NCBI GenBank assembly: GCA_030247885.1
Contig: JAPDRO010000015.1
Span: 620,001-684,000, forward strand
DNA length: 64,000 nt
Direction of reading: 5' to 3'
Source of the DNA: Taxawa tesnikishii (nom. ined.)
Lineage: Eukaryota; Ascomycota; Dothideomycetes; Dothideales
Both the position numbers and the translations under genes were made by a program. The notes under the pieces were generated by a model. That model was not told the DNA's origin and ran no database searches. It saw nothing but the letters and a program-made list of their open reading frames with translations. Below, one piece after another: positions 45,357 through 54,776 of this stretch. Every line of letters begins with the position of its first letter. The first letter of the stretch is position 1.

Positions 45357-46642
45357 TTAGTTGCGCATGATGTCCCTGGCGTGGGCACGCTTGCTGTACG
45401 AGGATGGGCTGGCAGAGGCGGCAGCGGTGGAGGTGCTGGCGTCAGAAGCGAACATCTCGCTCAGGAGGTAGCGGAGCCACTCAATGACATCCTTGAGGGT
45501 GGCGCCAGCTGGGAGAGGCTTCTCTGGGGTGTAGCTGGTGCTGTCGGTGCTGCTTGGGGAAGCAGTGGCGGCAACGGCGGCAGCGCCGGTGACGGTGGCG
45601 GTCAGGACACTGCTCGGAAGAGCGGCGGTCAGGGATTCGATTGGGGCAACAACGGAGGAGACGGCGGCGGAGGCGGCAGCGGTGACGGTGGCGACATCCG
45701 TGGCATAGGCAACGTTGGAAGTGGTCACGACCTTGGTAACGACGGCGGAGGAGGCAATTGGGGCGGAGGTCACGGCTGCGGCACTGCTGGAAACGGCGGC
45801 GCTGGAGGAGGCAGTTGAGGAGGAGGTAACAGCGGCAGCGGAGGAAGCAGCAGCGGAGGTAGCGACACCGGTGGCAGAGGCGACACCAGTTTGGGCAGCG
45901 GTGGCGGCACCGCTATAGAGAGTTGGGCCGGGGATCTGGTAGGTGCTCAGGCTTTGGTAGATGTTGATGAGGATACCTGGGTCGTTCTCTGTGTAGAGCT
46001 TGGTACCGAGGACACCCTCCGGCTCGGCAGTACCGCTACCAGTGACCTTAAGGTTGATGCACTGAGGGTAGTTCTGCGCACCGCCGGCGGTGCCAGCAGA
46101 GTGAAGGGCGATGATCTCGTGACGAGCGACGTAGTTGCCTGGTGCAATGTCGCTTGGGATGGTAGAGGTCCAGCTGTTGTTGTTGGCAATCAGCTGGTCA
46201 GAGGCCCAGGTGCCAGGAACGGTGGTGTCGCTGACAAGTCCACCCTCGTCGATCTTGAACCACTTCAGAGTGGTTTTGTCGGCATCCTCACATTTGGCAG
46301 GGCACTTGGCAAGGTAGGTGATGACTGGGCCGTGGTGGCTGTCTGGCCAGACAGTCCACTCGAAGGCGACCTTGCCACCAGCCTTGACTGGGGCGTGGGT
46401 ACCAGCGGGGGTAGCGTTCAAGTGGCAGATGATGTCAGGGCTAGTGTAGTCGGAGACGAAACCGTTGGACAGGTCGTCAGGGACGGACCAACCGATGACG
46501 GTTGGGGAGGGCTCTGGTACTGGAAGGATGGGCTGTAACCAGTGTAGTAGGTGCCGTCAACGACAAGACCCTGGACGGTACCGTGAGCGGCAGCCGTGGC
46601 GACGAGGGAGCCTACGAGGGCAGCAGTCCGAAGGAAAGACAT
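45357..46642 (-). CDS. AA9 lytic polysaccharide monooxygenase, one frame break
   Basis: Secreted copper enzyme that oxidatively cleaves cellulose or related glucans. Start at 46642 ([19 protein letters not shown]); signal cleavage leaves His20 ([11 protein letters not shown]) as the first residue, as the histidine brace requires. The second copper His is in [13 protein letters not shown]. The distal pocket has [11 protein letters not shown] and [11 protein letters not shown] (axial Tyr). [14 protein letters not shown], the IPGPTLY region and paired cysteines complete the fold. After the ~235-residue domain comes a ~150-residue Ala/Ser/Val/Thr-rich tail with few charges, then a short helix [16 protein letters not shown] and a basic end; no CBM1. 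The frame slips in G4 at 46504-46507, just after FQYQSPP; one added C on the coding strand gives 428 residues. Expression on plant biomass is expected from the family. Confidence 0.92.
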
Positions 46643-47467
46643 TTTTGGCGTTGGTTGTCCTGAGATAGTTTTCCTGGGTGGAAAGATCGTGATGCTGAAG
46701 GCGAAAAGTTGAATGCTAAACGTATGGATGGTAGTTTTCAAAGAATGGGAGATATCACAGAACCGGTCTGGATGAGAAACGAGTGGATGGTTCGAAAACC
46801 GAAAACTGTTGCTGCACTGCAATGAATTGAGAGGTACTGGCCTGAGGAGGGAAGAGGGTACAGCCAGTAGGCAGAACCTCAATCTTATACCATTCAATCA
46901 TGGTAGGCGCTCGTTCATGGACAAGGCCGCATTTCCCAAGCGAGGATGCACAGTTGTTCGTCCCAGACGTGGCTGAATGACGGAGGACTGTTCCCTGCTC
47001 CTGGTTTCGGGCGTGTGGATTAGGGCCTGTTTCAATTATGGCAAAGCCGTGTATCTCGAAGTGAGCACGGCCACTGTCATAGTACGCCTGGACGCCGGAT
47101 AGCTGTCCCTTCGGTCCTGTTTTGCTATTTTGACGGCAAATGCTTCTTCGGACATGTTCCGTTTGGTGGAGAGTTTTGTGGATCTGTGTTGAGTAGATTG
47201 AGTATCGAAAAGTAGTCGAGATTAAGCCAGGAGTGCCAAGAATGTCGTTCAGCGGCAGTCGCTTCTGGCCGCCATGTGAAACGCGTAGACCGCGCCTTGT
47301 CTCCTTCTCCTCTACCACCTAGCTTGGCGTTTCTGCATTGTGTTCAAGGGCTGTAGAACATCCGTAAGAGTTTTCTGTCGTTAGTGCTGAGTGTTTGTCA
47401 AGTTCTTCTTTACCTGTGCATGTGGTGTCCTTTCTTGTGCTCCCATCAGAAGTATTGGGACTCTCAT
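46643..47467. other. Intergenic, AA9 promoter side
   Basis: Upstream of the AA9 gene; CT/AG alternation near 46650-46900 would be its leader. An overlapping minus frame (46755-47318) has no domain. No gene supported. Confidence 0.4.
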
Positions 47468-48055
47468 CTACTTATCTATCTGTCCCTTCGCGTATTCGAT
47501 ATCAACATGAAACAGATCGACCCCAGATTCTCTAAACGCTCTCCGTGCGTCAGAGACCGCCTTGGAGTCTCTTCGGTACCACGCCCTGAAGCGAAGCACC
47601 AACCTGCTGCAAGGGTAGTAGGAGCAGTGACCGCAAATGCGGGTCAAAACGTCAAATAGTAGAGTTATTTCTGATGCATCCCAGCGTCTCAGCACAGAGC
47701 CGACATGCTTCTTAGCAATGCTTAGCATCGATGGCGACATCTGCGTCCCTGATACGGCGATTCCAGCGATCGCAACCATGAACTGTGTCAGGTGATGGAA
47801 GCACAGCTGTAAAAGCCGCCTGCAGCGCTTAATGTCTTGCTGATGCCATCCAGAAATGGGTATGTCTGGCATCGCCAAGCGCTTCCAGAGATGTGAGACT
47901 GTGACCGTGCCTAGGTAGTGGAGACTCGAGACACGGAGTGAGTTGTTCGTGTCTGTTTTATCCCAACGCGGACGCTTCGAGGCACCGCGAAGAGATTGTG
48001 CCTCGGAGTACCACGGCATCCACGGTGTTTTCGTAAATACAGAGTTACTTAACAT
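47468..48055 (-). CDS. Orphan ORF, hypothetical protein
   Basis: Uninterrupted 195-codon frame, the longest in a gene-poor block. Composition is rich in Trp, His, Cys and Arg (for example KTPWMPWYSEAQSLRG, LCFHHLTQFMVAIAGIAV, ICGHCSYYPCSRLVLRFRAW). No signal peptide and no recognised domain. The hydrophobic helix LTQFMVAIAGIAVSG is too short to call as a membrane span. It could be a gene fragment, an effector-like orphan or chance. I do not recognise it. Confidence 0.3.
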   Translation of the reverse strand: MLSNSVFTKTPWMPWYSEAQSLRGASKRPRWDKTDTNNSLRVSSLHYLGTVTVSHLWKRLAMPDIPISGWHQQDIKRCRRLLQLCFHHLTQFMVAIAGIAVSGTQMSPSMLSIAKKHVGSVLRRWDASEITLLFDVLTRICGHCSYYPCSRLVLRFRAWYRRDSKAVSDARRAFRESGVDLFHVDIEYAKGQIDK

Positions 48056-51000
48056 GGTCCATCACAGGGTCAGATGTCTTCGGCCCTCTTGGTCCATAGG
48101 CAAATAGTGACCTCTGGATGTCTTGTAGTCCAGCACGGTGCCGTCTTGAAGCATTAGCATCAGCCCCTGTCGACTAACTAGGCAATTAGAGTAATGCTGT
48201 CAATGCAAAAGGTGTTGACCGAGTTGATGCCGATAAACTTGGTCTTGGTCAGATGAAGCTTTGATTCAATCACAACGAAGTGTCTGGTTTCTGTCGCAGG
48301 TCCATGTTGCGGTGGTGATGGCGGAGGCCTCGATGAACAGTTGAACCGCCTGTATCATATGCCCAAGAGTTTTGACGCTGGCTTACGTGTCTCGGCTACG
48401 GCCAGGGCAGGCTACATGCTTGCAGTTGCCGGATTTGTCGCCTGTCTGCCGGCCGCCGTGGGTCTAGGCCGGTCCACTATTCCACTGTTCTGTTATATTG
48501 CTTTCCAACATCACCGTTCCGACCGCAACCTCCTTGATGTCTCTTGTGAACGCTGAATACTGAGTATCTCTATTTTGACTGACATCCGCAAGGAACCCAT
48601 CTGTTGTCCGAGTACGCTGTTCAATTCTAGGCAGAAAATAATACATTCCAATCGGCCACGGGCCAGCATCTACGCAAGAACGCCACCGAGTACCATTGCA
48701 GCAACAATAGCTTGGACGATCACGTTCGAGTGTGTTCAGTATGAACGGCACAGTCTACAGGGAAGTACGAAGGGTACGGAAAATTGCGATTCGGGAAAAT
48801 ATTTGGACGCATAAATCGCTGGATGGACACCCCGCCAGGCTGTGCGCGAGTACTACCCTGCGCAAACCAGGCAGGTGTTAGTTATTGATTTACTGCGCTG
48901 TTACGGATCCTGGCCCAATCACCGATACAAATCTCGGACCATCCTACTTGCTCGGCCGTACATCTTTCTGGTCAGGATTCTGTTGCTTGGTTGTCTACAG
49001 TACACTACACGGCAAGGCAACAACATCCTGTCTCTTGGTTCCTCCCTACGACATCATCTACTTACATGGTTGCTTGAGGCTGAGTCTCAGGGCTGTGAGA
49101 AGCATGTCAGCAGCCACCTACCGTACGGTAGGACAAGAGTTACCGACTCGGAAGCCAAGTCGGCCAAGTGCGCTGCTACGAGGGGTCACCGACAGTCTAG
49201 ACCTAGGACGCCGTCGGCTCCTGGGATGCTGGAACCAATTATGCCGCATCACGAAGAACTTGGTTCTTGGCGACAAGATAGAGTCACCAGTCTCAACCAC
49301 ATCTGGTAAGGGTCTGGGAAGGCTGTCTCAAAATGGCGACCACGGAAGTACTTGCCTCTATCTTGCATGCAACCCTACGGTGTACGTACTCTCCCTCTAT
49401 CGGAGGCAGGCAATGGCTGACAATTGGAACACGAGCTATCGTGAGTTGCTCAGCTGGGCCTTGGCTACAGCACGCATTTTCACCCTACCTGATTGTATCT
49501 ATGACAGCACCCAGACATGTCTGCCAGCTGAAGCTTCCGTCAGTAATCACAATGTCAAGAGAATTGACATACGAGAGCAGACACAGATCAGAGCGATACT
49601 TCGCTGAGCCTCAGCGGTATTCGCCTATGCTTGCCTACATGGAGTCGGAAATGTGGACGTTTTGAAGACGAACAACGATCCAATATTCCACGCGAGAAAC
49701 AAAAAGCAATTAATGCATGCAGTTTCGGTTGGTGGAATGGACCACTTCGCTTCGGCACGCCAGTGACACACCGATTCGTTTCTTGTGGACAACAACAAGC
49801 CAGCTGCCTGAATGCATCCATGATGGCTTGATGCCACTGCAAATCCGCACTCCATTTTCCGACACTGCTTGAGCACCAGAATGTCTCGCTTTGTAAGTCA
49901 GCCTTGGGTTTACGGCAATTTGGTGTTTGCAGATAGGTCTCTTGGTGATGCCTCGAAGAATTCACAACTTACACGCATGCATGTGCAACCGTTGGTCCAT
50001 TCTGCAGGGCGCCATCCATGGACATGGCTGAATTGGTGGCATGCACACCATTCCAACCCCTGGTTCCATCCCACTGCCCCGAGGTCGGCTGTATGCTTGG
50101 CATGTCGAAGAGCGTCCACGGGGGACGGACGGAAGCAATGCGAACACTTCCTTTTGCCCTGCGCGCTAGGCTTTACAACTGCCATTACGTGATCAGAGCG
50201 TGATTGCGATCGCTATGTGCAAGTTGAAGGTTCATTTTTCTTTCGCATCCTGTCAGAATTCAATCCTAGGGACTGATGCTGACACGAAAAACCTGGCAGC
50301 CTTATCGGCAGCCTTACGGGTTCAGGGCATGGCGCAGAACGAGTGCGTCGCATGTCGGTGAGAGCGATTTGCTCACCCTGCTCATTCCGGCTACCACGTT
50401 GGCTTGCCGGCACTTTCGGGATGCCGTGCGGAGAATCAAAGTAAGCCGACTGCTCCGGCTTCGCTCCGCTCGCCAATTGCGAACGCTTGATCCAACCATC
50501 CCTGCTGGTCTTTCCTAGCTTACTTGGCAGAACACTTTTAGAGACGGCCACAGAGGGGCAACAGAGTGGAGGTGCAACCAGGTTCAACAGACCCTCTTAA
50601 CACTACGATGACAGCTTCAAGGCTGCTGCCAAAGTAGCTGGGTTGATTGGGGGCCCTCTGCATTGGCAAGTCTATTTCTGCAGATCGGGCGATTGGCGGG
50701 TTTGGCGTGGATTCGCGCGCATCCAACCAATATACTTTATCTGGACACCTCGCTGCCATCTCTGCGCGTTCGAGCATGCCTTGGAAGGATTCTCTTGTTG
50801 CAAGCTATTTATGGAGGACTCTTCGATCGTTCATCCCGAAGTTTCTGCACGTGATTCCTGTCTGCGCATTCGCAAGTGATGCATTATGACGAGCTGCCTC
50901 TCCCATTCATGGCAAGCCAAAGCGATTCTTGGAATACACCTCACACGTTGCGGGTTAGTATAGCCAAGAGAAGACTAAACTAGATTTTGAGTCACGGTCA

Positions 51001-51303
51001 CGCACTGCTCAGCCCTGGCTGGGTGGGGACCTCTCGATAGCTAGCGGCTCAGGTACAGCTTTTGCTTCGTTGACATATAGGGACGCAGCAGCCTGCCTTG
51101 CGTTTGCATTGCTTTTCGCATACTTTGACCCCAGCCAAAACAGGGCTCGCAGTACATTGTACTTTGTTCATCAACCCCGCTGTTGTTAGGCGGCCACGTT
51201 TAAAGGCTGCTTCCTGCTTGCTCGTCAACCTTCATTAACTACCTATCCAACTAAGTACTCACAACCAAGCACCGTCGATCGGTCCATACACGTGATCTGG
51301 TTG
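48056..51303. other. Gene-poor region
   Basis: About 3.2 kb. Many overlapping open frames on both strands (48885-49607 plus is the longest) but none with a domain, splice signals or credible codon pattern. I looked for transposase or reverse-transcriptase motifs and long terminal or inverted repeats and saw none. The right end (51000-51303) should hold the bHLH promoter. Confidence 0.45.
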
Positions 51304-52354
51304 ATGGCCGGTATGGCGCATCTGCAAAATAACCGTGCACAGCGTCAGCCCGTCACTACAGCTGCCGAAACAAACATGCCGTTCATCAATGAGCAGTCCG
51401 CCTGGGACTTCAACCAGTCTCTCACTACAGACCAAGTTGCACCGCAGATCCACGTTTCGTATCACCGGAATTCAGATCCGCAGCACTACCTGCCTCCTGA
51501 TACAAAGTATCTGCCTCCTGATACTGGCTATGGATCAGAGGATCCATTTGAAACCCACCTCTACCGTCGAGATAGCATGGAGATGCCATACTGCCAGCCC
51601 CCAACCACGGATGTGACCATGACCACCGCTCCCCTTTCAGCAATCAATACCAGCAGGACAGCTTCGAAGGCGCGGAGTATAGCGACGCACGCTACATCCC
51701 TTCCGAACAGAGCCTACAATACAGCTACCAAAGCGCCTTCAACACTCCTCCGCTGGCCAATCGCCCCTTTGGCACCCTGGAGCCTATCACTGGCCACAGC
51801 AACACGAGCTACATGCGAAGCACCGCGTATCGAAATCCTCTATTTCCTCCTGGGGAGAGCAACAGCAACAGCCACCTCAACAGCTCAGTGCTCAACGACC
51901 CCGCCGCCCTGGCGGTCCTAAACGCACCGTGACTTCCGACTCCGCGGAGAGCGACAGCGCCATCACAGACGATGTTCTGCATACCGCTCGCGGCGAAGGT
52001 GTGCGCAGCAATAGCAATACCAGCAACAGCCGCCGCAACAAACAACGCCTTCCGCATACCGCCGTCGAGCGCAGGTATAGAGAGAACCTAAACATGCATC
52101 TTGACAAGCTGCGGCTGGCGGTGCCGAACCTGCAGTCTGCGCAGGCCAGGCGTAAGACAGATCCAGGCGTTGTAGGGCTCGGAGAAGAGAGTAATGGTAG
52201 TGGAAGTACTGCGCAGGGTGATCAACAAAAGCCGAGCAAGTGTGAGATCCTCATCGGCGCGGTTGAGTATATCAAGCAGATGGAGACGGAAAACCAGAAG
52301 TTGAGGAAAGAGGTGCAGTGGTTAAGGTCGAAGGGTGGGAAGGAGTCCTCCTGA
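51304..52354 (+). CDS. bHLH transcription factor with SREBP-type tyrosine, two frame breaks
   Basis: DNA-binding regulator. The C-terminal bHLH (from ~51990) reads RLPHTAVERRYRENLNMHLD, KLRLAVPNLQS, a ~45-residue Gly/Ser-rich loop, then KCEILIGAVEYIKQMETENQ and a short leucine-zipper-like extension. The Tyr in ERRYREN in place of the usual Arg is the SREBP-family hallmark and allows sterol-response-element as well as E-box binding. The N-terminal 200 residues are Gln/Pro/Tyr-rich. No membrane segment follows, so it is not a membrane-tethered SREBP. The frame slips in C4 at 51631-51634 and in G4 at 51852-51855; between them the protein reads YQQDSFEGAEYSDARYI and so on. Two added bases give 350 residues. 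The start could lie further upstream if there is an unseen 5' exon. Confidence 0.85.
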
Positions 52355-52890
52355 AAGAAGTTGGAGAAGGTCAACGGCAGACGGGGTCAACATAGTCGTT
52401 GACAGAAGGAGTCTGACACGGTTGATAGCTGCTGGTTGTTGATTCCGGGCACACAAGAGCCCCTCGCTCTCGCTTCTCTTTGTTTTCCTGCCACGATATA
52501 CGATGGATGGCGGTTGGATACGAATTGGACTCTCCCTTGTTCCGGGGAAAAGAAATATACCCACTCTGTTTGCTAGGATTCGAACTCGTACTGGCGTTGG
52601 TGGCTTATCTGTCCTTTCTGCATGCGCTCGAGAATGAATGCTTAATCTTCTCTCATCAACTTGCTTGTTGGCTGGATCGGCTGTACTATCTATGGGAAGA
52701 TAGAGCGGCAAAAGCACTCGCTTGAAGTACCACCAGCATGGTGCCATGATAAGCGTGATCGATCCCAGCAATTACCTGCTCTACCATGTTCACGTGACAG
52801 GCTCTCCACCTTACGTGAAGCTTCTTCTTTGCCTTACTGCTTCATCGAGAAGCGCTGTGCTGACCCTGCTCAGATGCACCGGCCACTGCT
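52355..52890. other. Intergenic
   Basis: About 540 bases between two plus-strand genes. Possible N-terminal exons of the HET gene could lie here (frames to 53131), but I could not join them convincingly. Confidence 0.4.
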
Positions 52891-54545
52891 ATGGGCAAGA
52901 TCCAACACAGGCTGCCTCCTGCGTTCGCACTATCCGACAACAACATCAGGCTCATCAAGTCCTGGATCTCAGGCTGTGAAGGTCATCTTGCCTGCCAAGC
53001 TAGGAATGACGCCACAATGCCATCAAGACGGATCCATATCAAACCGGATGGTGGAAAACCAGCGCCATGTCTTTATCTGGATGGAGGGTGTCAACACCAG
53101 TATGTTGTATTGCCCCACTGCTGGGGCATGACACCATTTTGTAAGACGACAAAACACTATTTCCACGATAGCCTCCACTGCATTCCTTGGGATGGGCTGC
53201 CTCTGAACTTCCAGGATGCGATACGTGTCACCAGGGCTCTGGACATTTAGTTTCTATGGATCGACGCATTGTGTGTCGTGCAAGACTCTACCTCCGACTG
53301 GGAATTTGAATCTGCAAAGATGCACGACGCTTACAAGAACGCTTACAAGAACGCTTACCTGACAATTGCGGCAACCTCAGCTGTGACGGCTCATGACGGC
53401 TTTCTGAATCGCCAAAGAGTCTCTCCCCACTCAGGATACCATATCTGTGGAGCTCATGTTGCCAAGACAGTTTTCATCATCACGTTGGAACTTCTGTATG
53501 GAATAAAAGGGCCTGGACCTTGCAGGAGTGGGTCCTAACAAGGAGAGTGCTTCACTTCGCCGAAGACACTTTGTACTTTGAATGCCCACAGGCATTGTAC
53601 TCAGAAAGAAAACACATAGCCTCATCCGGAGCGATGGTGGCCTGGCCGACACCTTTCGGACTTCCGCTTACCGCGCCTCCCGTTGACCAAGACAATGATG
53701 AGATTACTCCTAACAATACTGCAGAGCATCGACAAGGATACACTGTGGCATGATACAAACGCATCCACGGTTCGTCTGCTGGAGTACGTAGACGCAGACC
53801 GACTGGCGTTAACAATAACCACAAACAGTATTGGTACGACGAGTGGCTAAATCTTGTCGAAGACTACTCGGATCAGGATCTGACTTTGACGAGCGACAAG
53901 TTACCAGCAATATCCGGGGTTGCGCACCAACTGCAAAGCATCCTTGGCAACGCGTACATTGCTGGGTTATGGGAAGACGACCTTATCCGGAGCCTGATAT
54001 GGGCCGCCATGCGATCAACCCGTAGAACACAATCCTACTGCGCACCGAGCTGGTCCTGGACCTCCATGGATGGAGGGATCCGGTTCGAAGTTCGGACGAG
54101 CAGCGACCAGAAACATTGCCAGATCGTAGATGCATCTGTGTCAGTCTCTGGCGTTGATCGTATGGGAGCAGTCACGGCAGGACATCTCCGGTTAGTGGGC
54201 CGGATTGCACGCGCATTCTCCATGACGGCGCCAGATGCTAAAGCAGTGGATGCGAATAAGGTCATTCTAGTTCCAGACAATTGTCTTGTCGCCGAAGGCT
54301 TTCTCGACCACACCGACGCAGGCCGGAATGCTCAGCTTTATATATTACTACTTCGGTCTGGTAGCGACATCTGTAGCCCTCCAGACCAATGGAAAAGGAA
54401 GGGCTACGGCATTGTCTTAGAAGAAGTGCGTAATGGCGAGTATCGCCGTATAGGGGCGTTCTCTCCATACCTTCCCTCGGGGAACATCGGAGGACCTGAT
54501 GACCCTTTCAAAGGTTGCGAGGACCAAGAATTGACCATCATATGA
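52891..54545 (+). pseudogene. HET-domain (heterokaryon incompatibility) gene, in-frame stop and frame break
   Basis: HET proteins trigger self/non-self responses between fungal strains; this copy looks damaged. HET motifs are in order: YVVLPHCWG, the central IPWDGLPLNFQDAIRVTRAL, FLWIDALCVVQD, and YLTIAATSAVTAHDGFL. An in-frame TAG at 53248-53250 separates RVTRALDI from FLWIDALC; homologues have Gln or Arg there. The frame then slips in T4 at 53471-53474 (SVWNKRAWTLQEWVL is in the next frame). A TGA at 53751 is probably avoided by an 84-nt intron (53745-53828, GTGGCA...CACAAACAG). The tail has YDEWLNLVEDYSDQDLTLTS, SDKLPAISGVA and APSWSWTSMDGG, all typical. The TAG is a substitution and not a length error, so degradation is plausible. 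The start at 52891 is provisional. Confidence 0.8.
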
Positions 54546-54776
54546 CGCCACAAGGAAACACGTTGGTTTCACGCTGGCTTTCTCCCGGTCCGGGATGCTT
54601 GCGGACAGATCGTGCTGTTCAATAAAGATAAGTCCGTTCAATATCTAAGCAGACGCCAGAACTCCTCGCTTTCATTCATCCAATCTTGTCTCAAACGTCT
54701 CAATCCCACACCAGACCCAAGGAACCCATATCTAGAGCCTCGATACCGTCCTCTCATACCATAACCGCCATCCCTG

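Noticed and set aside
45381-45918. Glycine-rich plus-strand frames that look like a Gly-rich cell-wall protein
   Set aside because: They are antisense to the Ala/Ser-rich tail of the AA9 gene; GCN alanine codons read as Gly on the other strand.
40076-46642. Secondary-metabolite cluster around the Zn2Cys6 regulator
   Set aside because: The neighbours are Cdh1, a tRNA, a mitochondrial protein and AA9; no synthase, P450 or transporter is present.
53745-53828. Second in-frame stop (TGA at 53751) as further decay of the HET gene
   Set aside because: A plausible 84-nt GT-AG intron with a GTTAAC branch site removes it and joins to the conserved YDEWLNLVEDYS.
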